From assembly GCA_026027325.1 (NCBI GenBank), contig JAMSLZ010000016.1, positions 310,001 to 374,000 of the forward strand: a DNA stretch of 64,000 nt, given 5' to 3'. Under the pieces are notes generated by a model. The model did no database searches and was not told the origin of the DNA. It worked only from the letters and a program-made list of their open reading frames with translations. The translations under genes were made by a program, and so were the position numbers. Origin of the DNA: Actinomucor elegans. Its lineage: Eukaryota; Mucoromycota; Mucoromycetes; Mucorales; Mucoraceae. Positions 42,824 to 53,773 of this stretch are shown in pieces; position 1 is the first letter of the stretch; each line of letters begins with the position of its first letter.

Positions 42824-44494
42824 ATGCCCCTTAGTAAAATCTTTATAGATTACAACCAATACCTTAGTAATATCTATGGTGTCGATTACACTTGTGGTAG
42901 CGCGACGAGAGAACGTGTGGGCTGGGATTATGTTAGCGCAGTATTCTGCGACAGCATTGTCTTCTGGTGTGCTGTACATTGGGAACAAGAGAAGCTAAGT
43001 TCTGCTGTAGGAATGTACATGAGCATTCTTCGGCTTCTTCTATCCCGTCACCTACAAGTGGAGCAGTTCAAGCTCTTTTACACTGGTAGGGGTAAATGGC
43101 ATGCTGGTGAAGATAAACTTGTCAACGACATCCAACAAAGGGAGGCAAAAGAATCAGGTATTAGCTGGGATAAATACCAGCCAGGCTATATATCGCTGAG
43201 AGTTTCGTTTGAGAATATCAGCTATGGGGAACTGTGGCCAAAGCTTAAGAAGATATGCTGTAAGGTTGCAAAGAATTATATCCTTTTACATGACTTGGAT
43301 ATAAGCATCGACTGCGCCTACATATCAACACGCGATATTATTAAGGAGTACATTACTTCTAATGGCGTAGAAGATAAAGATATTGTCAACGATCGTCACT
43401 CAGTCGGTGATAACTGCTTATCATGGAGGCAGCATGATAGTTCTAGTGCTAAGATACCCTTACGAATAAAGATCTATAACAAGTTTGTCCAAATGCTTGA
43501 AAGCCGTGAATTAAGGTCTTTAATCGGCTCCCAATTGCACCACTTGGTTTCTAACCCTGACAAAGATTTTCAAGAGCGCCTTAATAAGTATCGTGGTAAT
43601 GGTATGACCAGAATAGAAATTACGTTTTATAACACCCAACTCAAGAAGGAAAGCTATTATACCAAAACTATGTCTAGGGTCCTTGAGTTCCTTGATAATT
43701 GTCCAACATACAAGGTCAGCTTCGACAGACAATGGAAGCAACTAGCTAAGAACCTTACGCAAATGGCAGCTATATATGTTCCCAAAACAAAGACTTTCGC
43801 TTACTGCCATTGGTGGAACTCCCTTACCAAGCGAATGCAAGGCATAATTCATACAAAAGTACCAGAAGAGTACGTAATGCTCCATCTTGCAAACTTTAGC
43901 TTTAACGATAGGCCCATCCACTATCTGGTAGTTAAGTTTGAGAAGAATAGTCATGAATATAAGATACTCGAAGACAGCATATATCGTCGTGAAGAAGGAT
44001 GTTCTGCCATCACGTTGGTTCCAGGGATATCTAACTCCTTAACACCCTATAGAAAGGATTTAACCAACAAAGCAGCTTCTTTTGGTGATTTAGGGATTTG
44101 TTCTTTCCGCAACATCACCCTCGAATGGCCAAAAAGTAGACTGCGACCTGAAAGAGGAGATAAACTTGCGACCATCAGGTTGGCCAAGGAGACACATGAT
44201 GATAAACTATTACAGCATCTAGATCCCTTCCCAGTGTCTGGAGCTAAACCAGATTATTCTTTCATGAAAGTAGGTGTGAAGTACCAAGTAACCGGATATG
44301 GTTATGGTACATTCCGAAGTAAGAACTATCTCCACTTACGGCTGTCCAATGGTACCTCAGTCCGTTGCAGTCCAGGTTTAAAACAAGTTGTAGAGAAGCA
44401 ACTAGAGAAGCATACCTTGTTCTATGTTTGTCTAATTCGAGTAAAGAAAGTACGTGGTGTTCGTGATGTAGAATGCGAGATCACCAACGTATGA
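42824..44494 (+). CDS. Second protein of the DDE-chromodomain transposon, 556 aa, unknown
   Basis: An intact ATG-to-stop frame ~97 nt after the transposase. No family was recognised with confidence. Three blocks resemble, in order and character, those of Rep_trans-type replication initiators: HDLDISIDCAYIS (about 156-168), IPLRIKIYNKFVQ (about 211-223) and GMTRIEITFYN (about 260-270). The C-terminal third (KYQVTGYGYGTFRSKNYL, then LRLSNGTSVRCSPG) may be a small beta-rich nucleic-acid-binding domain. If the likeness is real, it could nick or bind element DNA; this is inference from short motifs only. No transmembrane segment or signal peptide was evident. Confidence 0.6.
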   Translation: MPLSKIFIDYNQYLSNIYGVDYTCGSATRERVGWDYVSAVFCDSIVFWCAVHWEQEKLSSAVGMYMSILRLLLSRHLQVEQFKLFYTGRGKWHAGEDKLVNDIQQREAKESGISWDKYQPGYISLRVSFENISYGELWPKLKKICCKVAKNYILLHDLDISIDCAYISTRDIIKEYITSNGVEDKDIVNDRHSVGDNCLSWRQHDSSSAKIPLRIKIYNKFVQMLESRELRSLIGSQLHHLVSNPDKDFQERLNKYRGNGMTRIEITFYNTQLKKESYYTKTMSRVLEFLDNCPTYKVSFDRQWKQLAKNLTQMAAIYVPKTKTFAYCHWWNSLTKRMQGIIHTKVPEEYVMLHLANFSFNDRPIHYLVVKFEKNSHEYKILEDSIYRREEGCSAITLVPGISNSLTPYRKDLTNKAASFGDLGICSFRNITLEWPKSRLRPERGDKLATIRLAKETHDDKLLQHLDPFPVSGAKPDYSFMKVGVKYQVTGYGYGTFRSKNYLHLRLSNGTSVRCSPGLKQVVEKQLEKHTLFYVCLIRVKKVRGVRDVECEITNV

Positions 44495-44694
44495 GTACTT
44501 GTTTTTTAAAAGCTTCGCCCAACTGTCAACACATGTTACTCGTACTACAACCTTAGGCTCCTTAGTTTCCATTCCCAGGGGGGCTGAAACTATTCAGGTC
44601 TCTGGACAAGATCATCCCTTTTGCCCCCCCCCCCCTCTCTACTACCTTGCTATGGAACGTATGTCTACCAGTGTGTGGTGAGATATCCCACTAG

Positions 44695-44974
44695 GAGGTC
44701 ATACAGATACTCGCAATTGTTGTACAATTACTCGTACAGGTTCTGGGTTAGTGGATGACCGGGTGCAATAGAATGTGGTTATACAATATGTCTCCGGCAT
44801 TCCAAATATTTCTAGCCGTTTTAAAAATTGGAAATAGCCATTTAAATGGGTACACATATCCAGAGAACATCACAGCAGCCAAAAATATGCCCATGAGTAA
44901 ATACCTAAGGTCATCCACTAACCCAGAACCTGTACGAGTAATTGTACAACAATTGCGAGTATCTGTATGACCTC
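44695..44974 (-). repeat. 280-bp foldback unit in the right TIR
   Basis: Reverse complement of 40816-41095, with the same internal ~67-bp arms. Each end of the transposon is therefore a palindrome within a larger palindrome. Confidence 0.85.
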
Positions 44975-45253
44975 CATTGTGAAAACATTACGAAGCAAGA
45001 TCGCAACATCATCTCTTCCGATCAAGTTCAAACTTTGTCAGAACCTTCCTCTCCGCCCCAAAAGCACGCTGAATTTTTTTCATTGGGTGTTAAAAGGCAG
45101 TTTTCATCGCTTTCACCACCTCTTTTTCAAGCCGATTTATTTTCACTTAAAAAAACGTCGACCAGCTACTCACACCTCAAGCCAACCAAACTACAGACAC
45201 CACCAGCCTTCAGTTTGGATTTTTCACCAGCTACTGCTCCCACTACCACCAAA

Positions 45254-46270
45254 ATGACCGGTATTGTTGATCAATCAGCATTACAACCATTCATGCAAGA
45301 GGTCAATCAGCGTTTGAGTCGACTTGAAGACGCTTATAGCGAAATCTTTCGACTGCAAAAGGCTCTTGCAGAATCTGAATCTGCTCGCCGAGCTCTCGAA
45401 GCTCAAGTTGCCTCTCTTTTGGCCCCTAAAAAGGCTAAAATCACCGCCAAGGCTGTTACTCTTCCTCTTCCTTCTTCTGGTGCTGCTGTTGTTGGTAAGT
45501 CAACAGCTAGCTATGCTTCTGTTGCTGCCACCAATGTGTGCAGCAAGAAACCAAAAAAGAAGACTTTGCTTCCACCACCTCGCCGTGCTGCCGCCACAAT
45601 TGCTCGCCTCTTTGGCCCTAACACTGGTATCCCTCCAGGATATCAGTTTGTGTACTACTCTACCTCTGTTCGCCGCCCGTTGAAAGAACTGCGTCAGTCC
45701 CTTCAGGCCATTGGCTTGAACAACTCTCGCATTCTGGATATACAATATCCTACAAGTCGTGTTGTTTCGTTCCTGTTGCATAACGACTATACACTTGAAT
45801 TTACTACAGCTATGCATGCCAATGGCCGTGGTGGTTCCCCTTGCCTGGATTTTGATCCTTACGACCCTGCCAACCTCAAGGATCCCAAGTTTGCTTCTCT
45901 TTCTGGTGACTTGCGAGTCCAAAAGGCTCGCGAGGTTGAAAACCTTCGTTGTCTCCGTGCTGTCTCGTTTGTCCGTCGTCCTCTTCGTGTCTCTGTTGCT
46001 CGTTCGTTTCTTGAAAAAGAGCGAATAAACCAAAAGCAATTCGATTCCATTTTGGCTGAAGAACTCGCTGCCCGCTCTGCTTCTTCTCCTCCTGGTCCCA
46101 CCAGCTCCTCCTCAAGTCCACCCTCTGATGAAAAGAGGTTAGCAAGGAAACAGCGCTTGTGCTATCTAAGCTATCTCCTTCATCATGACAAGGAAACTGC
46201 GTCTCTGTTGTCTCGCGTCCCCTCTCCGACTGTCTCTCAAGTGGAAGAAGCGGAGATGATGACCGAGTAA
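45254..46270 (+). CDS. LINE ORF1-A protein, 338 aa (copy A4)
   Basis: 339 codons including the stop, nearly identical to the A2 protein: coiled-coil start (MTGIVDQSALQPF), RRAAATIARLF linker and YQFVYYSTSVRRPLK domain. The 4.16-kb transposon lies in the leader upstream, so the coding sequence is intact but transcription from the original LINE 5' end would be disturbed. Confidence 0.85.
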   Translation: MTGIVDQSALQPFMQEVNQRLSRLEDAYSEIFRLQKALAESESARRALEAQVASLLAPKKAKITAKAVTLPLPSSGAAVVGKSTASYASVAATNVCSKKPKKKTLLPPPRRAAATIARLFGPNTGIPPGYQFVYYSTSVRRPLKELRQSLQAIGLNNSRILDIQYPTSRVVSFLLHNDYTLEFTTAMHANGRGGSPCLDFDPYDPANLKDPKFASLSGDLRVQKAREVENLRCLRAVSFVRRPLRVSVARSFLEKERINQKQFDSILAEELAARSASSPPGPTSSSSSPPSDEKRLARKQRLCYLSYLLHHDKETASLLSRVPSPTVSQVEEAEMMTE

Positions 46271-46935
46271 TTCCCCCGTTTTTTCTCTTGCTTGCCGCTT
46301 TAGTCGTTTTCCTTTTTCTCTCTCCCTCTCTCTCTTGATCTTTCTTTTCTTCTGGTCCTAGTACCCTTTCCAACGCTGTTTGCTTTTGCTTCTTGTTCTC
46401 TCCTTTTTTTCTTGCTTTTTTTGTGGATTCCCGGATGTTGGTGTATGTCTTTTGGTTTGGCTGCGGTGTGTCTGTCGAGGTGTTCCCCATGTGAACAGTT
46501 CCCACCCCCAATCTTCTGCTGCTTCTCATCTTTCATCTTTTTTATGTTCTTCTTTTCTTTCCCGTAGTTTTTTGTTGTCTTTTTATAGTTTGGTCTAAAC
46601 CTCCATTAGGAGCTTAGGATTTATTGTACAACCTATAATATAGACTTTTTGCTGCTTTGCTCCTGGTATTGCAACTAAATGCTCCATAGAGCGAATGCAT
46701 ATAGAATACTATCAATAAACAAAATCTTTAAACTGAGCTACATCCCCACTCTTCTTTCGCTTTTGAAAACTTTTTTCAAAAATCCACTTTTTCAAAGCCG
46801 AATATCTCAACAACTACTATACATCCATCTACAAAAATTGCACATCCATCTTCGCCTCGCCGAGTACTATCTGCAGTTTTTTTTTCAGAACATTTCATCA
46901 AGTTTTCGACATCTTGAATTTTTCGCCATTTCGAA

Positions 46936-47895
46936 ATGTCCAATGTTCAACATGCCTCTGAGCCATCTGGCTCAATGGACCAAATGCAACAGCCGATGCA
47001 GTTCCAGCAGCTACAGCAAATGGTGTTTTCACTTGTTCAGCAAGTGCAACAACATCAAACATTATTTGAAGAGCTCCAGACCTTGAAAAATGAGATTCTT
47101 GGACTCAAAACCGAAAACCAGGCTCTGGTTAATGAAAATAACCAACTTCGAGCACAACTCTCTGCTGCCACCGCTCGTAGTCCACCGAAGGATGTCGCTT
47201 CTCCCGCCCAGGAAAAAAATGGTGCCCGGTCTTTCGCTGCCATTGCTGCAGCCGCTGTAAAAAAGGACAGCCGCCCCTCTCGCCCTGCTGCCGTTTCGCT
47301 AAAGAAACGTATAGCCGCTGCTCGCGCCTTCAAAACCCTTGAGGCCCAGGGTCCTCAGGGTTTTACCTATGTTTATCTTGGTCGATCCCGCAAACTTGAT
47401 CGTACTGAAGTCCGCTCTCGGTTACGTCGCGCTGGTGTTGACACTGGTCGTGTGTTAGATGTCTGTTTCCCTGCCACTGGTGTCCTTGGTGTCCTGATAC
47501 ATACGCAGTATGTTGAAAAGTTTACCGAGCTTATGACTACGGCTGAAGCTGAGTTCATTAAGGATTTTGATCCTTTAAACCCAGCCCATCTTGCTGACCC
47601 CAAGTATGCTTCTCTCTCAGCCAATGCTCGTGAAAACGAGATGGCTAACCTCGTTCACTCTCGCTGTATCAGCACTCTGGCGTTCATTCGACCAGTGATG
47701 GTCCCTTCTGTTGGTCGCTCCTTTGTGGAACTTGGATGGATTGATGATGGTGATCTTGATCAAGCCATTAAGGAAGCTCGCTCTCGTCTTGCCGAAAAGG
47801 ATCCCAAGAAGGCTGCTTTTGCTTTCCGTAGTTCTGGTGCTTTGCCATCTGGTGAAGACGTTACAGGTGATAGCGATACTGAAATGTCACAATAA
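46936..47895 (+). CDS. LINE ORF1-B protein, 319 aa (copy B4)
   Basis: Almost identical to the B2 protein, with Q-to-K and R-to-P type substitutions. First ATG of the unit; TAATG overlap with ORF2 at 47895. Coiled coil plus putative RNA-binding domain as described for B1 and B2. Confidence 0.85.
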   Translation: MSNVQHASEPSGSMDQMQQPMQFQQLQQMVFSLVQQVQQHQTLFEELQTLKNEILGLKTENQALVNENNQLRAQLSAATARSPPKDVASPAQEKNGARSFAAIAAAAVKKDSRPSRPAAVSLKKRIAAARAFKTLEAQGPQGFTYVYLGRSRKLDRTEVRSRLRRAGVDTGRVLDVCFPATGVLGVLIHTQYVEKFTELMTTAEAEFIKDFDPLNPAHLADPKYASLSANARENEMANLVHSRCISTLAFIRPVMVPSVGRSFVELGWIDDGDLDQAIKEARSRLAEKDPKKAAFAFRSSGALPSGEDVTGDSDTEMSQ

Positions 47896-50530
47896 TGACA
47901 TCTTCAGTCCCTCCTTTCACTCCTTCTGATACCCCCGTCCGCTCCTTTTCTCTTGCATTGTGGAATGCCAATGGCCTTCGGGTCACTACCATCCATGATG
48001 TACTTTCTCATGCTCTCTCTTGTGATATCCTCTTGATTACTGAAACTTGGCTTACCTCTGGGTTGATCCCTACCGATTGGTCTCAATATCATCTGTACGG
48101 TCAAATTGTCACTAATGCCAATGGACGTGGCTCAGGTGGTGTCACTGCTCTCATTTCTCCTCACTGTCCTTTTACTGTCTCTCAACTTCCGTCTTACAAT
48201 GCATATACTCTGTCGATCAAGGTTGACAAAGTCAATGTGCATTGTGTCTACTTTCCACCCAGTCTCTCTCGTGATCTGGTGCTCTCTTCTCTCAACTCAC
48301 TGCCTCTGCACTCTGATAGTATTATCTGCGGTGATTTCAATGCACGCCTTGGTGATGTTACTGGTGATTCTGCAACAAATCCTCGTGGTCAAGCTCTACT
48401 TCCTTGGATTGAAGAACGCAATCTGTCAGTGTTGAATGCTTCCTTGGCGTATGGTATTGATACATACTGTACCTTTAGAAATGGTGCTGTGGCGAGCAGT
48501 ATCATTGATTTGTTCTTGACCAACATTGGTGGTTCTGGTATGGTATCTGCTTCTCTTTCTGTGGCTTCTGATCTATCTCTGGGCTCGGATCATCGTCTGC
48601 TGCAATTGAGATTCAGGTACATTGCTGTTTCTGGTGGCTCTTCTGGGGTAGGTGACTCTTCGGTGCTGGCTCCTCGTAGGACATGGAACCTCAGTCGGCT
48701 GGCTGAGTCTGAGCCTTTGGCTCTGTTCCATACTCGGTTTCGGTGTCTGGTTGCTCCCTTGAAGGATACTCTGGCTGGTCTGGTTGGTTCTCCTCCGGAT
48801 AGTCGTCCACCTATAGATTCACTCAATGCATCTCTGAATGAGTGTCTCTATCAGGCTATGGATGCATCCATTGGGTCTAAGGCTCCTCGTCCTGGTCATT
48901 GGAAGAAGTACTGGACTGCTGATCTGGAAGCTGCTGCTCGAGAACGTGATCGCCTCTATTGCCGTTGGCGTCATTCATTTGGTGTTGACAAGGCTTATTA
49001 CTGGCATCTTCATCTGCAAGCTCACAAGTCGTTTCGTCGTGCTGTTGCTGCTGCAAAAAGACTCTCCTGGAAGAACTTTTGCATGTCACTCCAAAAGGAC
49101 TTTGCCAAGGCCACTGCGACCATGTCTAGGCTGAAACGCCGGAAAGAAACCTCTGCTACGTATGCTCATCCTGATGGCCCTCAAGCATCAGTCGATTCTA
49201 TGGCTACACACCTGGCTACAGTGTATGATGGTTCTCTTTTATCAACTGCTTCTCGTCCCCTGGCTGCTCCTGACTTTGGTTTAGAAGTGCCTTTCCTGGT
49301 GTCTGATGAAGAAGTGTCTTGGATTTTCTCGGTGGAAACCTTGGTTGAGCATATCAAACAGTTGCCGAATCGCAAAGCTCCTGGTCCTGATCATCTAAAA
49401 GCTGAAATGCTCAAGGCTGTTGCTGATTTACTTGCTCCTGTCCTCTCTTTGCTATTCCAGGTTTGTTACCAATGGTGCTATACACCGGTTCTATGGCGTC
49501 AAGCCCAGGTCTTTCCTATCTTCAAGAAAGGTGATGCTTCTGATCCTGCCAACTACAGGCCAATTTCTTTGACTTCGGTGATGCGTAAGTTGTTTGAGAT
49601 TACCATTGCACAAAGCGTCTATGACCATTCGCCTCCTCTAGATCTCGCACAAGGTGGCTTCCGTCCCATGCGTAGTCCTCTGGATCAAGCCCTCTGTCTG
49701 CACGACCTGATGCACAACTACTTCTTGGTTCATCACCACTATCCTGTTGTTGCTTTTCTGGATATTAAGGCTGCCTATGACACTGTTGATCGACGTGTGA
49801 TCTGGAATGCTCTTGAGAACTCATCTCTGCCTCGTCCTCTCCTTGGTCTGCTGGTCAATCTATTTGATGATGTATCCATCTCCGTGTTGATTGCCAACCA
49901 CATCTCTTCCTCTTTCTCTCCTGCCACTGGTGTACTCCAAGGTTCGGTGTTGAGTCCTCACTTGTATTCTTTATACATCAACTCCTTGCCTGAGCTCCTT
50001 CGGTCTGAAGCTTCGGATACTACTGCTGTGGTGTCTCCTCCTGGATCTACTGAGGCTGTGGTCATTAACTGTCTTCTGTTTGCCGACGATGTGGCGATCT
50101 TTGGCTCCAAACATGAGGTGCAAAATATGTTGAACCTAGCTGCTGACCATTCAAGAGTACTGGGCTATCGTTGGAATCCAACCAAGTGTGCTGTCCTGAA
50201 CGCTCCTTCTGTGACCTCCTCTACGTCTACCAACTTTAGACTGAGTCTCTATGATGTTCCTCTGCCTGCAGTGAACGAGTTCACGTACCTTGGTATGCCA
50301 TTCAACAAAAAAGGTCTTGATGGTCCAGGTATCTTGGCTAAACGGTCTGGTGGTGCTGTCAAAACCATGGCTCTACTGAATTCGGTTGGTGTCAACCGCA
50401 ATGGCTTCTCTCTCTTGCTCTGTTCTCGGTTATATACTACCTTCATTCGGCCCAAGTTTGAGTACGTTCTTGCTATATCTAGGCTCTCTGCTGCTGACTT
50501 TACTGCTTTGGATAACCTTCAGAACCGGTT
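47895..50530 (+). pseudogene. LINE ORF2, C-terminally truncated by a CACTA-type sequence
   Basis: Endonuclease and RT are complete, with TETW, GDFNARLGD, SDHR, KAPGPDHLKAEML, NYRPISL and FADDVAIF. Homology stops at NLQNR(F) at 50530. The frame continues by chance for 67 codons into the inserted terminus and stops at 50732. The ~250-aa C-terminal region with the CPCF cluster is missing. Confidence 0.9.
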
Positions 50531-51262
50531 CACTATGGCGAAAATATTGTCGGTTTTTTACCCAAAAGTTGATAATATTAGGGGTAAAATCGACTATAGT
50601 TCTGCTAATAATTATTGTCAATTTCTAGGCAGTGTTTTTTCGGCGGTTGATAATATTAGTGACTCTTATTCGATAATATTATGGGTAAATACTATAATAT
50701 TAGGGGTTTTCCTTCAATATTATTATGGGTAAATTGTATAATAGTAGTGGTTTCCAGTCAATAATAGTATGGATTAATCCCTCCATATTGATGATTTATA
50801 ATCAATATTATTATTAGTTTTCTATCATATATTCACAATACACTACTAATAATATTATAGTCATTTTGGTTATTCAGATAATAATTTAATTGCTATTTTT
50901 TTATTTATATAATATATAACTTCAACAGATATTACTCTAATACACACTAGCCTTCAATAGCTGAATATACAATAACCAGCTTTCTATCACACACGAACAG
51001 TATTTAACTTACCTTATTGTCATACAAGTATAAAAGAATTTATGTCCCACTGGCAAGTAACAGGTAAATGAATTAAGCAAATAACTGTATAAATAATGTC
51101 AGTTATCGTTGATGAAACAATATTTCAAGACTATATTTGAACTAACCTTTAGAAGAATGGCTCACGCTTGTATAATAGCATATTTTAATCATCTTTTCCT
51201 AAAGTAAGTAATGATTAGATTCTTGAATGAAACTCGCTATTGCTACAGACTTACCAACACTA
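50531..51262 (+). mobile_element. Terminal fragment of a second CACTA-type element
   Basis: Begins CACTATGGCGAAAATATTG, sharing its first 14 bases with the complete CACTA element, but its subterminal repeats are different (ATAATATTAGGGGTAAA-like units, at least four between 50570 and 50740). No opposite terminus was found before Merlin-3 starts at 51263, so it is truncated. No coding potential of its own. Confidence 0.75.
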
Positions 51263-51368
51263 GGATGTATCCCAAAAGAACTCTCAGGTTTATTATTAAA
51301 ACTCCGAAATCATTTTAATTTTTGTTTTATATTTAAAATATAACTTAAAAAGGTTTTTATAGAACTAT

Positions 51369-51552
51369 ATGTTTATAGAACCATACAAATCTTTGAAAAA
51401 AATATTTGATGATGAGAAGGAAGCACTATTGTATTTAATTGAAAACAACTATGTTAACCATTATGAAAAGTGTTTAAAATGTAACCATGATATTAAATTA
51501 AATATAAATAAAAAATTATATGTTTGCAGATTTTATAAATGTAGAAAAGCTA
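51369..51552 (+). pseudogene. Merlin transposase N-terminal fragment
   Basis: The first ~61 residues, including the zinc ribbon, match Merlin-1. They end at CRKA where the Tc1 foldback starts. Confidence 0.88.
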
Positions 51553-52116
51553 CAGTGGTGGAAATAACTGGTGCACAAAACTTTATTCGGGGATATCTTC
51601 ATGAAAAATGGTGCTAACCTTTTCAAATAACTTTATAGCTATTTACAAATTTGATTGTGATACCCCTATAAGCCTTTAAGTTTGTTTGTTTACGTCATTT
51701 CAACGTCATAACTGATAATTAGATTTTTAAGTTAGGCAAAAATATCAAAGTTTCCGACAATAGCAATGTAATCGAAATTCTACATATTATAGCTTCATTT
51801 TTTCCATGATTATGATAATTTATGATGTTAGTGATGTCAAAGCTATAAAAAGAACCACATTATTTCGATCCTTTTTTACCATTTTATCAACCTCTTTAAG
51901 GGACTTCATATATTTGAAGATGCCCTATCAAATTCCTTCTGACAAGTTTTAAACTCCATCAGAGCACTCATTTTTTAAGGCGCAGTCACTAATGAAGCTG
52001 TCTAGCAAACTGGAGCTTCCAAATGGACAATCAATCGAATGAAAGCACAGTTGAACCCTGATTACGAGTGACCTCCCTGTAGAAGACCTTCTCCCATAAG
52101 CAATACTGCTAAGATA

Positions 52117-53773
52117 CAGTGACTCGCAAAACTGTTCAAATGTTTGACATTTTTTTATAAATCGTATTCAAAATCAAACTTTTCTATCGCTGATTTTGAT
52201 GTCACTTATATTGTTGTAAAGAGCAAATCGTGTAGATTACATTCAAAAAAACTTTGGTCAAATATTTCCATTTATGGAATAGTTATTGTGACTTGAATTT
52301 GATTTATACATTTGAACAGTTTTGCATGCACAAGCTAAAATGGAAAAATCGTTGAACCACAAGTTGGATTTTATTCCAAGGTCTCTTATATTTAACATAT
52401 GTCTTGGCTAACATATGAAGAAGATTTTACTACAATTATACGCTCACATTATATATCAACTTTTCCAATTTAAGTCTAAATATTGTTGGACATGCGCGCT
52501 ATATCAACCGATCAACGTAACCAAATCATATCTCTTCTAAATTCCGGTCAAAGTGTTCGTAAAGTATCTGAAAAGGTTGGAGTTAGCATCGGTACTGTAT
52601 CCAACATCAGTAGATTAGAATGTTCTGGAAGAAAACTGTGCAAAAGTGGTAGACCCGAGGCCCTGTCTGGTGCTGATAAACGATATTGTGTACGTTTGAT
52701 ACTAAAGGCAGAATGGATAACGCTGTTAAAGTCAAGAAACAGCTTCAAATTGATCATGGAATCCATGTTAGCGCTGATACTATTCGTAGAGCTCTCCGTA
52801 AGGAGGGTTTGGGAGCTATTGAAAAGAAGAAGAAGCCTATGCTAAGTGTAAAAAATTCCAGAAAAAGGCTCGCATGGTGTAAAGCTCATCGTTATTGGAC
52901 AATTGATGACTGGAAACGTGTGGTATGGTCAGATGAGACCAAAGTAAATCGCTTCAATTCGGATGGACGCACTTGGGCCTGGATTCGGGATGGTCAAACG
53001 TTGCAACCGCGACATATTAATGCTACGGTAAAACATGGAGGAGGTAGTATTATGCTTTGGAGTGCGATTACATACGCTGGTGTTGGATGGATGTGCAAAA
53101 TTGAAGGCCATATGGATAAAACACTATATAAGGAGATCTTAGAAGACGAACAGAGACAAACGATCGATTTTGCATGCGAAAATTTGGGTCTCCGGCGTGA
53201 CCAAATCATATTCCAGCAGGACAACGACCCCAAACACACTTCAAATCTCGTAAAAGACTACCTTAAAGAACAGGAGTACCAAGTCATGGACTGGCCACCA
53301 CAGTCACCAGACCTCAATCCTATCGAGAATATGTGGAGGTTATTGAAACTGCGCTTAAATGAGTATGAAGCACCTGCAAAAGGTATGAACGACCTGTTCG
53401 AAAGATCGAAGGAAGTTTGGTATGACATCATTAAGAAGGAGGAGTGCCAAAAGGTTATAGAAAGCATGCCAGAGCGTATTCAACAGTGTATCAAGGCAAA
53501 AGGTTACTGGACAAAGTATTAAATGCCGTTTAAACACTGATATTTGTCATATTTGATATCCGTGCAAAACTGTTCAAATGATATTCTGATTTTCTGTGTC
53601 CGATTAAATTCCTTAAAATAGCAATTTATTAATAAATTTTTTTTGAATACATTCCTGACTCTTTTCCCTTTCGAATGATATTAATTATATGGTATGTTAA
53701 TAATGAAGAACTTCAGGTTTGAACCCGATATTTAAAAAAGTATCAAACATTTGAACAGTTTTGCGAGTCACTG
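52117..53773 (+). mobile_element. Tc1-B transposon (1657 bp), nested in the foldback
   Basis: Termini CAGTGACTCGCAAAACTGTT and complement, with TA at 52115-52116 and 53774-53775. It carries one plus-strand transposase with a frameshift. It interrupts the left arm of the foldback and is thus one of the youngest insertions here. Confidence 0.92.
52483..53522 (+). pseudogene. Tc1 transposase (DD34E) with one frameshift
   Basis: The N-terminal HTH (ISTDQRNQIISLLNSGQSVR, KVSEKVGVSIGTVSNISR) is read in one frame to about 52700. The remainder, with VWSDETKVN, IFQQDNDPKHTS and PPQSPDLNPIENMW, is in another frame to 53522. The catalytic D, D and E (34 residues apart) are all present. A single indel near 52690-52710 explains the break. 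Confidence 0.9.

Larger units (their letters stand above)
40816..44974 (+). mobile_element. Two-gene DDE-chromodomain DNA transposon (4159 bp, TSD CATTG)
   Basis: CATTG is duplicated at 40811-40815 and 44975-44979. Inverted repeats of ~422 bp (40816-41237 and 44551-44974) start GAGGTCATACAGATACTCGC. Between them lie two plus-strand genes, a transposase and a 556-aa protein, separated by ~100 bp. Both frames are intact and the TIRs are near-identical, so the element may be recent. The 5-bp TSD differs from the 3-bp TSDs typical of PIF/Harbinger. Confidence 0.9.
40612..46747 (+). mobile_element. LINE type A, copy A4, full-length with an insertion in the leader
   Basis: Starts ACTCTTCTTCCGCT after the B3 tail and ends with the shared tail at 46747. 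The 4.16-kb two-gene transposon at 40816-44974 sits in its 5' leader, while ORF1-A and the 3' UTR are intact. Confidence 0.9.
46748..50530 (+). mobile_element. LINE type B, copy B4, broken in ORF2
   Basis: Starts ACTCTTCTTTCGCTTTTG after the A4 tail. ORF1 is intact and ORF2 is cut at 50530, where a CACTA-type terminus begins. The 3' end and tail are not found beyond the insert, so the unit ends at a rearrangement. Same subfamily as B2. Confidence 0.9.

Noticed and set aside
9013..50530. CRISPR-like or satellite tandem repeat explanation for the recurring 14-bp motif
   Set aside because: The motif recurs only at LINE 3' ends at kilobase spacing and matches the tRNA 5' end, so target duplication explains it.
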